In this document: positions 34,360 to 48,500 of the stretch, piece after piece | Layout: every line of letters starts with the position of its first letter | How positions within the stretch are numbered: position 1 is the first letter of the stretch | Source: Acanthaster planci | Lineage: Eukaryota > Echinodermata > Asteroidea > Valvatida > Acanthasteridae | Length of the DNA: 62,000 nt | Direction of reading: 5' to 3' | Assembly (NCBI RefSeq): GCF_001949145.1 | Contig: NW_019091606.1 | Coordinates: 217,321-279,320 of the forward strand | Made by a program: the position numbers and the translations under genes | Notes under the pieces: generated by a model | Told to the model about the DNA's origin: nothing | The model's database searches: none | Seen by the model: only the letters and a program-made list of their open reading frames with translations

Positions 34360-34779
34360 GCAGTGTTGTAGCAAGTCATTGAATTCGAGTCGAATTAAGT
34401 GGAGTTAATTTGGGAAGTACCTGGAGTCGAGTCAGCGGATGAAGATTATCGAGTCGAATCGCAGTGTGCGCTCGAGGCGGGTAGCAGTTTACTCGAGTCA
34501 GTTCGAGTCACTTATATTAGTACATGAGGGCGGAGGAAGGTTTGGGACTTATCGGTTGTTAGACTGTTTGTTTCGAATTTCATCTTGGTTTGTACATGTG
34601 CGAGGTAAAATACACTTCAACCTCTTTAAAGGGTTTACATTTATTCCTATACGTACAGCAGTGTTGTAAATTAGACACTGAATTGTGTGCGTGACAGACG
34701 TCGAGTCGTTCTGCTCACGTTCACTGTCGCCACTGATTGTGACCCAATTTGGACTCAATTTGAGTCACTACAACTCTGC
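34360..34779. mobile_element. MITE with GAGTC-rich subterminal repeats
   Basis: 420 bp between GCAGTGTTGTAG (34360-34371) and CTACAACTCTGC (34768-34779). Both ends are followed inward by repeated GAGTCGA/GAGTCA words on mirrored strands. CTTTG flanks both sides but is too short to assign a superfamily. A second GCAGTGTTGTA at about 34660 suggests a nested copy. Confidence 0.72.
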
Positions 34780-35387
34780 CTTTGAGTCACTTCATTGCTG
34801 CTTACCAGAGTGGGGCTGTGAAAATGAGCTGTTGCAAATGCACGCGAACAAGAATTTTACGTTTGGTCGTGACATTTTTCTGAGTAATATTTTGTCCGTT
34901 AAGTCAGGTAACCCTACAAAACCCGATAAATTGAAAGTTCCAAGAAATTAAAAAACGTGTAATATTGCACATCGAAGTGATGCCTAGCATTTGGTACTGT
35001 ACAGAGGTGGATGTGATTTATGGTGAATATAAAGGTTACTCCGGCTATAAAAGCGAACATGTTTACCCAGTTAAATTTTGCCTCAGAAAATACCCTTAAT
35101 AATGATCTAACAGTGTTTGGGGCTTGCTCCAAACGGCAGGCAAGGGCATTTCACCGCCCATCTTTCGCCCACACATTCCTATATAGATATGCCCACGAAT
35201 TCCGATGGAAAGCCTGAGCCAGCACGAACGGAAAATATAAACCTCGCACAGAAACAGATTTAAACTGAGATTCACGGCTCTTCAGTAAAAAAGAGTTGGG
35301 CACCAAAGGCCAATCCACTTCATCATGTCCATTAAAACTGAATAAATAAAGGCGCATGCCTGGCGACGGGCCTGTGGATCGAGCTCT

Positions 35388-35437
35388 TGATTGGTCCTTT
35401 GCGCGACAGTGATTGTCATAGAAGTCTGTTGATTGGC
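35388..35437 (+). promoter_or_regulatory. Two inverted CCAAT boxes upstream of the secreted-protein gene
   Basis: TTGATTGG occurs twice, with GATTGG at 35389-35394 and 35431-35436, in a CpG-containing stretch about 0.6 kb before the first codon at 36042. NF-Y-type sites in this spacing are common in promoters. The start site is not visible. Confidence 0.35.
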
Positions 35438-36041
35438 CAAGACGCCTGGGTTATTATCGCCTCATTGCGCATGAGCTGGAGAAAACCCCGGATTGTCGGT
35501 GAGCGCTTTGAAAACGGCCCGAACGGCGAATTTCAAATGGGCGCTCACTTTGTTTGTTTTCCCGGACTTTGGGCAATTCCTTTGATGTGCCGACGGGCCT
35601 TTGGTGCCTTTATCCAACCCACCGACAGTTGAACTCATTAATTTTGTCATTTATTATTTTACCTTGCTGTGTCGCGCATTACATGCTCTCAGATACTAAT
35701 TCCTCGTAGACTCACTGGACGTGTTTTTAAAGAGCTCAGTCGGAAGGCAAAGAGCAATGTTTGACATTAGATGTTGAAGTTTTCACTGGAGAGGGCAAGC
35801 TTTCACAGTCGTGTTGGATATACTTAAAATACTCGTAAAAATCGTCCTCACAGCATTGAACATCGCACAAACTATACGAGAACTTTCTTCGCAGCCCTAC
35901 TCTCCGAAGCTTTCTTATCACTACGGAACGAGTCAAAGTTCAATTTTGTGTGTGAGTGGCAGAATGCGCTGTGATTTCTAGTCAAAACAAACTCGAGCTG
36001 GTAACTAATTTTATCCAATGTGGAGAAGTGAGGAAGCAGCT

Positions 36042-36543
36042 ATGGAGTTTCTCAGATGTTCTTTCCTGTCATCAATTTTAATGGGATTAGTACTAATGAA
36101 ACAGGGCCAAGCATTAGTCGATAACTCTTTCCGACTGTCTTCGTCGGAGTCGGCGGCAGCCACAACGATACGGATGACAACTTCATTATCGTCCGCTTCC
36201 CCAGTACTCCCGGACCCGCGTCTGTCCCACTGGGCTCGTGCCGCCAGCGACTTCCTCCGGAGTCTGGACTGCGCGGCCGTCACGTTCACGTCGCAGACGG
36301 AGTGCCAGCGGCTTCAGACGATGGACACGAAGCAGATGAGCGTCTACCTGGCCGGGCCCCGTAGCCGGCAGAGGATGATCGCCGTGCTGCCTGACGGCGG
36401 ACTGAGCCGGGGACGAAGCCACGATGCGGTGCTCGTGATCGACCCCTACCCTGCGGCCTCCTTCGGACATCTCGTCTTGGTGTTCTCGCTGGACTTAGAT
36501 TCGGATTGGGAGGACTGCAGGAATCGCCTTGGATGGTACATAG
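36042..36543 (+). CDS. Exon 1: signal peptide and N-terminal region
   Basis: 502 nt from ATG to donor ATAG|GTGAGT, ending phase 1. It encodes a signal peptide, a Ser/Ala/Thr-rich linker, and then a domain with LDCAAVTFTSQTECQRLQ and HLVLVFSLDLDSDWEDC. The exon is markedly GC- and CpG-richer than its flanks. Several long minus-strand frames here are shadows of it. Confidence 0.82.
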
Positions 36544-39500
36544 GTGAGTAGGACTCGTATTTGGTCTGAAATTCAAACTCGTTTCGAATACAAGACGTCA
36601 GTTTCATACATCCGTCAGTGCAGTTTGTACACTGAGCTTTTGGGTGAGACCTGACCACAAATTGTATGTTACGAATTGGTGAATATTATTTAAATTGCAT
36701 TTCCTGAGGGTTTCTATGGCTTTTCTAAGCTGTCATTCCACTGCTGTTTACGTAGCAATTTTCCCACAGGTATAATGCAGAACTGAGGTTGATAGTTACG
36801 TTTTAGTGACGTGTCAGGGTGCTTTGACATTGGATAGCCCCGGCGGGACAGATGATCCATGGAACTAAATTTAGACCGCCTTCAGCCGTGATGGAATGGG
36901 CATGGTTTACCTAGGGATTATTTACTTCGGTTTAGCACGCAAGGGAGATTTAGATGGTCCTCATTCTTGGGTTGTCAATGGAAGGTGATGTGACACACAG
37001 TTGGAGAAAGGGAAGGTGTTGGCTGGGACGTCGTCAATATTATTTTGACAGGTATGTACAGTGCTTTTTGTGCAGACTTGAGAGAGAGCTTATTACGTCA
37101 TTGGATTTCTGCGAACCACCCGTTGTTCACATTCCAGGGAAGGTCTCTTATCTCGAGTATAACGTGACGATGCGTTTGAAGTGGACTTCCCATGCACATT
37201 GTTGGAATTTTCCCATGTGCAAGGTCAAGGCCCGAGAGATTAAAGAACATCAATTCACCCACTAAGACAGGGTTTTGGAGTTCAAAGATGTTCACTGTAC
37301 GTGTTATACTCGCATGCGATGAGGACCCCCCTCGTGTCTTGGGTGTGACTATCTGTAGTATAGGTTGGCCGCCCCTTGCTTAAGTTGCCCTTGGTCTAAG
37401 TCACCATTTACAAATAAGACAGACCTTGAGCGTAAATGATTGAGTAGAACTGAAACTGTGCGAATGTACATGTATTCTCTCAGCAGTGTTCTGCATGTCT
37501 TTACAAGGATATGAACAATGATGAACATCAAACAGCCGTTTTTATACGTAGTGTCAAAATTTACCCGTGTACATTCAATTGTAGCCGTACCCACTGGATG
37601 CAACTGCAGAACATCTTTTTCTGTCTGGGGTGGCCTTGCAATTGCTGGGCGTATGAAAGTTGTTTCACTTCCAGTAAATGCTACACTTACTGTGTTGAAT
37701 GGTTGAACACAGTCTGTTCCTGTCGGCACCTGTGTAGTAATTCAACCTATTGTCCCGGTTGCGTATAGCGCCATTCAGAGCGGCATGTTTTCAACCTTTT
37801 CTTGGGGCCCGTCCAGATTTCCGCATTAGTGACCGCCTTGACTGGGGCGATTGTGAGTGTTGTCATTTTGGTTGCATGGTTATCAATGGCGGTGGCCACG
37901 TTTGATCATTTTCCGGTGTGACAAGCAGGAGGGATTGTCGGGCAATCTCGGCTAAGTGGTTCCATTGATGGAGTTAAAAAGTCCAGTAAAGGGAGTGAAC
38001 AGTGGTGGCGTTACGCCAGGCTTGAGCCAAACAGCGCCCAGACGGAGCAGGGAACCCAGACGACGACTTGCTGGGTGTATGCAATGCTACTGGCTCATCC
38101 TGGAGCTACAGTCTTGGCACACTGACAGCCAGTAGTATAAAGCAATTTCCCTACAGGTTCAAAATTTTCATCTTGTGCATACTAAGCGACAACTTTGCCA
38201 GGCAAATACCAACTGGAACTTTAAAATGCCAGCCGAGTTGAAGCAGAATGTGGTTCAAATATTTAATGGGTGCTACCGTTATCTTTTTTGTTGTTCACGC
38301 ACACGTAGTGGTAATGTCACAGGGCGTAAGCCGAAGGGAGAACCTTGGTTTTTTGAGGGGGTGGTAGATATGTCAGATGAGTCTTTTGGTCGGTTTTCGA
38401 TTCTATTTTTTTCGATTTGCAATGATCGATTCCCAGAGGACTATGCTCAGATCAAGTGATGATGTCCGGATGTCCTGCTATGACTTTTTCTCACGCCTTC
38501 TTTCATACTGTAACGCTGGATTCCACTTGGAGGCTGTTCGTTGTTACTGTGATTGCAGGTGGGAAACACTTGTATTTGAATTATGAGAAGTATTCGGCTG
38601 TGTTCTCTTACCCTAAAAGAGCCGGGGGCGGAATCTGCCCCCTCCCCCACATTTTTCCCAGATGTCGCTGCATTGTATTATTTCAGGAGTTGAGCCTTTA
38701 AGAGTCTAGAGTAACTCTTTGCAGGTATTGACACCAATCTTTGCGAAAATCGAAACTACTGTTCTTGCGCAGCGAGCATTTTCCCCGAGACAGGTCACCC
38801 ACAAAAATACCTTTTCAACTTTGCGCGTTGCTCAGTGCGCGGGACACATGTAGCCTTGAACTTCAAATGACCGTGACAACAAACCATACATCTGATTGAG
38901 TTCAAACTTAATCAATATTTTCATATGAAATAGTTCTTCTAACGCCCAGTACGTCACGCAGGTCTTCCTTGATTCTTGTACACATTATACTTGCATAACA
39001 CTGTACGAGTATAAAAACGCAAGTCCTTTCATTTCGGTTACTGCTTTATTCAGAAGTCTTTATGTTCTACTGCATGCAGGGAGAACGTGATTTCTACGTG
39101 GGAATAAGAGATTTACACGGATGGACTTAGACAAATATGGTTCTGTACAAGTAGTTTTGCAGCAAATAACGTTACAGGAATTTGATACGGGGAATTTCTA
39201 GGGAAACCTATTCGTCTAAAGTTCAGAGTAAGAGACTGTAAGTACATTAAACCCAAGTAGGAGCCAAAGCACCTTTTGGAGCAGGTATTACTTTTTTGCT
39301 GCCCATAAAAAGACAAACAAATAGAGCTCAGTCGTGACATTGTCTGTCCGTCATCGCTGGGCGACACCAAGCCGGAGCGGCCCTGGCTGACCCTGCCGGG
39401 GGGTTCACGGAACGGAAGCCAGGGGTCGGAGAACCACAAGTGTGCGGTTACGTGACGCCCCGTTGCGCTAGTGGAGAGACCCGAGGCGGCGGAGCTTCAT

Positions 39501-42500
39501 GGTTCTGTCAGTCGCTTGCTGACTAGGCCGCGAGAAAGGTACATGTACTGTACATGTTCATGCACATAGGCTGAATTGCATGCAGCAGGTCACCTGGGGA
39601 CACGTTGAGTCTCTCAGTGGATCGCAGGTATGGCAGTCAAAGCATACCGAAACTGCCTGTTGGAGCCTCAGACTCGAGACAGTAGTAACTGCGACACCTT
39701 CAGTAAAGGGGGTTTCGATCGTAACTGAAAGTGTCACTTGCCCGTGCGATGTGAGAAATAATTGTCCTTGCGTGGAATACGGTTGCATGTCACCAGTTGT
39801 ATTTTGTTGGGAACGTAGCATCTGAAAAAGGCCCATACATGATATTTTTTTTTGTGAATTTAAATCCTTAAGTATTTTGCAGATATTTCACAGTTTTCCT
39901 TTTTCAAGTGGTGTTGGAAGGAATGTCTGTTTTGATGCGAATACATAATACGGGTATTAAACGCTGTGATATCGTATAGTCTAACAACTTGATTACATAA
40001 CAGAGTGCAAGATTTCTTTCGGTTATGTTCTTACTCTTTTAAGTTGTTTTTAAAGGATTTATTTCAGGATAGCCCTGAGTAAAATCACTTTGTATCAACC
40101 ATTAGGCCTCCCCAAAAGTCTCTGGTTTCTGGTCAGTGCGTGTATCGCCGTATACCTGCACGTCAGCAAAATAATGAATGTTTCTATTTGTTATAAAACG
40201 ATGTCCAAAAGCTGCCAAACTTGCTTAATGGACTGGAATCCTGCTCCTGTAACTTGTTTTAACGTGTTTTGATGGGGTACGGTTGAGTAATATGTACAGT
40301 AAAGGAGTCCCTCTAGTTCCCCATACATTCAGTCGGGCACTCTTTTTCAGGTGACGTCATCTCTGTATTATACATTTACACTGGGAACCAGACAAACGAG
40401 GTGTTCTCTTGTCCTGTGCCATGTACAATGCTTTTAAACAGTAAAAATGCGGGGGCCAGTCCATTCTAGTGTTGGTAGCAGCCGACGTTATGGGGGTATG
40501 CAGTCGCGATGCACATCGCGCGTTATACTTACATCATTGCAAGAAAAAAAGTGAGCGAAAAAAGCGGCGTCGCCGCACCACGTTTGGAGTCAGCTCCTGA
40601 CCACAAACTGGGGACTTTTGTGGCCTTACCTTTGTATTTTGCGTTCGCTTGTATCTAATTTCCTCCCTAGGTCGAGAAGTATTGTTCAGCGATGCACTGT
40701 CTATCTTGATTTTGCCTCAGCGTCCAGTGATTTATTCGTGTTTTATTTATATTTTTGGGAGGGGAGGAAGGGATTCATTGCTTGCTTGTGGGACTTTTTA
40801 TGTTTTGTTAGTTCTTGTAGTTTCAGTTTTACCAGCATTGCAATACGGGCGATTCACGATAGTGCGCCTCCAAGATTTCGTTGACCAATTACAAGCCGCG
40901 AAATAGACCGTATTCGCGGCGTCCCCAATTTCAGTCGTGTTCCTGTACGCACTGTATACATTTTAAACCAATATTGGGATGATACCAGGTGATTTTAAGG
41001 GTTGTAATAAAATCGTAGAAAATAGTTTGTATCTTTGAATTTAATATTTTCCAATAAATACACTACTTTGGGGAATATGACTGAAATTGGGGTACGCCGC
41101 GAATACGGTCTGTTAGTCGAATTTTTCCAAACGTGCATTGGGTCGGCGGATTTCGCGCAGTGTGAGTGGTCAACGCGTTACAAACTCTTGGAGGCGCATT
41201 GTTGTGCAACGCCCGTATTGATACGTCACTTAATGGAAGTCGCTGGTTATATTTTGTATCGAGTCTGCCTTGCGCTTGACTGTTCTCAGTCCAGCCTTCT
41301 AATGTGGGTTTGAGTAGGGTGCATAGCAAGAGCGGATCCATGCCAGTTTAATCTGTATAGCAGTAAAAACTGGGGACTTCTAATGCAATCTTAATATATT
41401 GTGGGGCTGAAGAGTGAGGCTTTTACACACTTTTAGAGGGAAGAGAAATGAACCTATGTACCCTGCGGTGTCCTATTATTGCTGCCGTTTTCCAGCCAGG
41501 GTTACCAATGGTATCGTGAGGGTCTCATGCCTGGAGAACTCGTCTTTACTTTAGGCAGCGTTTCGGTCTAGTTGCTCTCTATTGTACCTTGGCCCGGGTC
41601 GTTTCTTTAATCCCGACAGCGAAATCCACCTCACGGGAGGGGAGATGGAGTTCTCCGATATCGCCCCCACCTCTCGTCAACCGCCCAAATCCCAAATGGT
41701 CGAGGGTAATTCCAAGGAAGCCTTAATTCACACCTGGCAGCAAAACACACCGGCCGATATACCGAGTTATCCCTGCGTTTTACGGCCCCCCCCCTTCGCG
41801 ACCAGATCAAAGGGTGCCGCGAACCGCCGCTCGTGGTTGTATTTTGACATCAAACAAAAGTGGGGGTGCTGTCGTTAGTCAACAAGCCCCTTTCTACGGT
41901 AGGTTCGGATATTTGTTTGCCAGGTTTTATAGGTGAATGAGATTCGCTCCTATTGTTTTTCCTTCCCCGACGGGTGTCAATATGCACCCCCACGTGGCGG
42001 CTGTAAGTGATATTCCAACCAAGAGTATCAGTCCGATTTTCGGGGGAAACATCGTAAACACCCCCCGGTTGGGAGAGGGGATAGTTCCACAGTTTCGTGG
42101 TAGCCGGTAGGAGAGACAACAAAAGCTGGAATGCAAGTAATGTGAAGCAGAACAGAAAGAGTAAATTTGGAGAGCAGTACATGTATACCTCCGCTTGTGC
42201 AAGCATTACAGCATGCATGTAGTTAGCGTATGCAGAGCTTTAGTAGTAGCTCTCGATATGCTAGTAGAGCATAAACAACGAGACTTTTCGGCGCAACAGG
42301 CTGCGGGTAATCTTCCAATAATCACACTAGTACTGTCAGCCGCCTCCCCGCTGTTTTACCAAGTCTTTTTGTCCTGTATGCCTACTAGTTCCTACACTTA
42401 ACTCTTCCCCCACCTTTCTGCGCTCCTCCACCCCCCACTTTTTTGTAAACGTCTGGAATCAAAACATAGGCCACGTCGGTCCTTTTCACAACAGCTTCAT

Positions 42501-45500
42501 GAACTGCCTGCGGAGTGTTCTTTATTTTTCTTAACGTTTAATGGACAACCCTCAGGACAAGTTCTCTTTAATTTGAACCATCAACTGTTTTATTTACGGC
42601 ATGTGTGCAGATACATACGTTCACTGAACTTTGCTGGACCTAAACTGTGGAACAACCTACTCGATTTCTAAAAAAAAATATCACCAGTTTCTCCACCTTA
42701 AAAACAACTCCAAACGTTTGTTTAAATAGATTCTAATCAGTAGTCAAAAGGAATAAACTACTGGATGTTTTTATCAGTGAATATTCCATTTTATAATGTT
42801 GAATGTTTTTCTTGTTTTAGTAATAATGGATGTGCATATTTTTTCGATAACAGCGCCTTTTTGCAAGCCAGCTATTGCTGAACAATGTTACCCCGGTAAG
42901 AATATGCAAAATACTGTCGTATCTCGCCGAGCGACGGTATACACAACAGCTCTCGTCGTATTAAACGTTTGGACAGGTGTTTTCTCGTGAACAGTCACTG
43001 GTATTTTGACATAACGCAGGCTTCGTTCACACAGATCTGATTACCCCTTGCTTCATACATGTATATTTGAATACAGGTGATGGGGAATGCATCCATATCC
43101 TGGAAAAGCGCCGTTGTCGCAACAAGCTACATCGAAAGAGCGGAAGAAGGCGCTGCGAGGTCAACTTCCTCCCGTTAGTGCATCTGGAAGGTGACAGCGT
43201 AAGTACATGCATTATGTAAAGCTGTCTTCCTTGCCAATTTTTGTTTTCAAGTTTCCTTTAAAGTGAACGACACCTTAAAGGTGTAATTTGTTGTAAGATC
43301 CGCATCACTCAGTGTTCATGTCGTGTAGTTCTTATTAAATCGGCACCAGGTTAAGGTCATCTGTGGGAATGAGGGCGTGCTTCCTGTAATTGGTAGAGGG
43401 CAGTATGATGCGAAAGCCGTGAGATAAAATTAGGGCAGACCAAAGCCCACCTTAGACACTTTTCACACGAGTTAACCTCTCGGAGTTAACCCCCCCCCAA
43501 AAAAAAATACCCTCGAGATTCCCCGGATTAAGCGTTGTGTCCATATTACACTTTTTCCTCCCTAGGTTAAGTGCCTTAATCTGGGAAATTTCTAACCATG
43601 CTCAAAAGCAAGGTAAACTTACCAATCTCGGGGTTGACTGCGACCTTCAAGTTGAGACATTCCCCGGATTATCTTTGCAAGTGAGAACACACGCAGGGCT
43701 AACCCTGGGCGGCGCTAACCCTGGGCAACTGTCAACCCTTTCACACTACGAAAATCTAACCCAGGGAATTCGGGGAGCGTCCTGAATAGTAATGATACAA
43801 TATAACCCAGATCGCGACCTCCACCCATAATTCATTGCCGCACACTGGTTTTCGTTTGACCAACGCACGCAAAATGTTGTGTGATAGTAGCAGGTTCCCT
43901 CATCTCGCCGAAATCAGAGGCACCTACCGCACGCACAAATAGATGCTGTAGAAAGGGGGCACCGTTCAAGTGTAACATTCGCTTTGGCGCATACGCGCGC
44001 CGTGACCCTGCATCTCGCGCCATTGTTGCTTCACCTCTGACCTTACAAGATAGTTCCAGGTCGTCATGCGAAACTGTCCGAACAACTTTACCCCCGTAGT
44101 TCGTTAGCAGAATCTCTGGGTTTACGGGGTAAGTGTGATATGCTACTCCGGGTTAATAACAGTAACCTTGGAAATAGATTTTTCACTTAGCAGTTTGTAG
44201 TGTGAGAAGGGCTTAAGACTCATTTTTTTTTCAATGCATTGAAAGGAAACTCCATTTTTGCGATCACATTCAGTTATTTGAATATTTTCTCTCCATCCCG
44301 AAGGCGTCGGTTATTCCTATTCGAAAGTAAACATGTAAGAGTCCTCACTATATTCAACTCTTGGTTTGTCGACACCAATCTGTCAAAGGACAAATTATTA
44401 CTTTACAAGGAAAAAGATTAGGGCTCATTGCGTTGTATCGTGTTAATTATCGTACGAAAGTCACTTGAGTGCGTTTTATGATCGTGTTTTCTGAGAATGA
44501 AACTTTCGTCGTAAAATGACCAAATAAACCGAACCAGGGCCAGCTCAAAGGTAGCGACGTTGCTTCAAATACCTCAAACCAATTTAGCCATCAATAACAG
44601 CTGTAATGTGCTTCGTTACTGATGCTGGATTTGGGCATATGCATCGCAATCTCGGCGTATATACAAAACAGGCAGATAAAAATATAATGATAAAGTGGTC
44701 GAGTCACTAAAATGTCAGGTTAGCCCGGGGCCCTGAAATGTAGAGATATAGAGAGGTGAAAACAAGACTCTTGGAGCTGTATTTTATACTGGACGGAAGG
44801 CAATCACCTTTGAAATCTCACCGGCCCGGCAATTTTACGAGGTCTTCAAAGAGACCGGTTGCATTTATTATTAACACGATCGAGTTCATCAACCGAACGA
44901 GCAAAATTACTACGTAGGGAACCATATCGCGAGTGTAATTTTAACCCCATGGATGGCGATCTGCTGTCCCCTCACAGCACGGTTGCTTTCGTATGATTCA
45001 TGCAAGTCTTATTTCATCCCAGGTCCCCCGGGGCGCTAGATGTGCAACTGAGGATCACGTAGTGCCGAGCGAATCTAGCTAGAATTGGAAGTGAATCTCG
45101 TAATCATGATAACTCTGGATACTGTTGAGGACAGATAGAATCGAACTCGAGCACAGTGCAATGTAAACGAGTTTGTCTGGCTGCAAAATACTTGCCTCGT
45201 AATTCTCAGTCCTCTTTCAGAGCTATGTACATGTATATAAGCACTCAGACCCTTGCTCTTCAACAGTCAAAAGAAGTTAATGCGCTGAGAATCTTTAACA
45301 TGTTCAGAAATATACACGTGAAAAACGAACACACAAGTAACAACCATGATTAAATCTTCATCTTCATGCATGAAGATGAAGATTTGACTTTTCTTCTCGT
45401 CGCGACGTGTGAACAAAAGATCTTGACTGAGGCCGTAAAGTAAGAGACGTCCACTGATATCCGACAAATTAAAGTCAAAACTACTCCAACTTCACAAACT

Positions 45501-48500
45501 TTTCCCTTTGTTGTGTCTCTACTGCAGAAGAAAGAACAGCAGCTTCGGTGTTTTTCCAACACTGGATCGTTTGGGTCGTGTCCCCAGTACCGCACAGATG
45601 TTGGGAACTACACAAACCGATGCGAGCTGTCCCACAACACGTACAGATGCGAAATACCAGTGCAGCATGTAAGTATACCAACACACTCCCTCTACAGAAT
45701 TAATGTTTGTGCATCACTTGATGACGAATTCTTCTGCGTTAAAGCGGCCACTACACGTGCTTGGAAGTACAGAGCTCGCTCTTTTAAACCACTGAAAAGG
45801 ATCGCGACCAATCTGATCGTTTACGTGTTTCGATACGTGGCAACACCGGTACATGTACCCTACACAATATTCAACAAACGCTTCCACTGGGGAGTAACCT
45901 TAAATTGGCCGTGCTTAGATTTCCCACCTTTCCACCTCCGCGATCTCGGTTCGTATCCTAGCAAGGTCGACACCCTACCTGATTCCGTGCTTTTTCCATG
46001 GTATATTTATTCGAGCTTTTCCTGGCACCTCTTAAACCAAAACTGAAAATTTCATTGTCACATATGATCATCCCATAATTTGAACTGTTAGCTAAGCAGA
46101 AAAAAAATAAATGGATAAAAACCATACACGTGAATCGAACAGGCTGTTCTTTGTCATGTTGCACGAACTGTTTTTATATTATATTATATATTACATATTT
46201 ACATATGTTTGAAATCAATGGAATCTAAGGGTTTTGTTGGTCAGAGAAATGAATACAAATAACATCGGTTTCAGAGGACGGACGTATATAAAAAACCTGG
46301 ACTTGCAACGCCTTTGTATGAAAAAGAAAGCCAACCAGTGGCCATTTTACCGAGCCGAATACAAAAGCGTGTGTCGGCTCCCTTCTATTGACGTAAGGAA
46401 GAACAGACATTGCCAGGAAAGCTTTGTATTCAGCTCAGTAAAATGGCCGCAAACGGATTCAATGACTCCATAAGCTGATTAGGGGCATTGCAAGTCCAGA
46501 GTTTATTATACACGTCCGTGTTTCAGAGTAAGAAACAATGTCCTGATTGGAGTAAATGATTTTGCACGTAATTAACGACAAAGTGATCTTATGAAAACGA
46601 TCACGGTGCTATGTAAATTTGCAGTTTGTAGTCTGGGATGAAGCGTTTTGATTTCTTTCGCGGATAAAAAACAGGTTTTAATAATCAATCAGTTTTTCTT
46701 GCCAGATGATTGCGTTTGATATCAATTAAGAGCTGCACCATCCCCGACCTTTTATTCCAAATTCCTTCTGTAGGTCAACTCGAGGTGCAAGTACTACGAG
46801 ATATGCGACCAGGCCGTGCTGATATCGGGAGGCTGGAATAGGCAGATAAGCCAACAGCGACACGCTCAGAACATCCGGGGCATGTACTCCATGCTTCGAG
46901 AGCACGGGTTCAAAAGGCCGAACATCAAGACATTTTTTGCTGATAGTGGCGATATCCTCCGTAAGTTCGTTAGCATACTGAAGTGCAGGATGGCCTGCAA
47001 ACCTCCTCAAATGGCTATACCGTTGGTAGCTTTTTATCAGACGGCGGTGATGTCTCGTGAATTGACTGGCCAGGAGCAGTTTGGATACATGTAATACACT
47101 GTTGTCAATATTATTTAGTTGTGTACATTTAGCCTGCAATTTCTAACTTGTACCAAATGAGTCTCCTGTTTGCTTTAGATATTCCAGTTGAAATGCTGGA
47201 AGCGTTTTTGTTGCCGCTAAAGTTTGGTTTCAGGCAAAGCTGTGAAGTAATTTCATTCCCATCATGGGCGGCCTACCGTTTTCTGTGTTCATTTTGTGTC
47301 ATGCATGTCCTGCAAATCCAGCATGTCTTCAGTAAAACAATTATTTTCAGGGTTTTTTGTGGGGGGGGGTGGGGGGATACAGACCCGAGGACGTAAAGGC
47401 ATGATTTGTGCACTCTTTTATGTTTATAATTAAATTGGCATAATTTGAGTAAAACTATTTTTTTCCAATTTTTAGTGGAAGAGGACGAACATAGCAACCG
47501 CAACTCCTACCCTGCAACTCAGAAGGACGCGATTAGGAACCACATCAGCACGTTGTGCAGGGTACCGAACTGTGTGGAAACCTTAGTCATCTACCTCAAC
47601 AGCCCCACAACAAACGACGGCACCAGTCTGCTGTGGGATACTGACAACAATGGAGTGGTAAGTGGACCGAGGGCTTGTAAAGTGAACTACATGTAGTTAC
47701 AGGGGGCATTTTCTAAGTTTTAAAAGGTCCATGCGATGAATTTTTTGAAGACATACTTTCAGGGCATCTTTGTACTTTTGTTCAATGACTGAAACACCTT
47801 TTGTCCAATGACTGAAACACCTTTTGTCCACAGAATGAAACATTTAAAATCGTACACACTTTTCTAGACAGCTGAGGGCGTTGTTGCTTTGTTGATTTGT
47901 TTTGTGACCTAAAATTCGCTCATTGAAAACATTTCTATATGATAGTGGATCGTCAACAAAACGGAAATTATAACATGAAATATAAAACATTCCCGCAGAT
48001 TTGTGTGCACAAATCAATCTAACCTCGAGGTTTTCTCCTTTAGATGGCACCCCAGTTTTGCTCAGAATTATCAAAACTCTTATTGATATGAAAATAAAAA
48101 GGCACCAAAATACCTTTTTGAATCAAACATCCCAATTGCTACCATGTTGTTTACAGGCTGCAACTTTGTGATTGCTTGGATTTCTCAGTGAATTAATACC
48201 CCATAGGTGTTTTCCCCTCTTCCGTCCCTAAGTTCATTATCGTCACATAAAGAATTCATAATGTAATAGTGTGTCGTTAAAATTTGCTTCCACTTATAAA
48301 TACATGTAAATATATTTCAAAAATTAGACTGCATACTACCTTTCTACATTGTAATTCATTTGCAATGGAGCAAAACCTGGCCAAACTGGCAGATTATCGT
48401 TGGGAGTTTCTACTTTCAGGCCTCGGATGCAGAAACTTACTCAACTATGGAACTCCTGGAAGACCTGGAGGACTGCCGAGCCAAGCGAATTTATGTCATT

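Noticed and set aside
34841-36041. Upstream coding exons for the secreted-protein gene
   Set aside because: Exon 1 already begins with a signal peptide and an ATG in good context; nothing upstream extends it.
36186-36576. Minus-strand frames within exon 1 of the secreted-protein gene
   Set aside because: GC-rich antisense shadows of a supported exon.
45352-45385. Palindrome as a microRNA precursor
   Set aside because: A 34-bp stem with no loop is too short for an animal pre-miRNA.
45513-46046. 177-codon plus-strand frame
   Set aside because: Only 45528-45668 is exon. The rest runs through a good GTAAGT donor into intron sequence.
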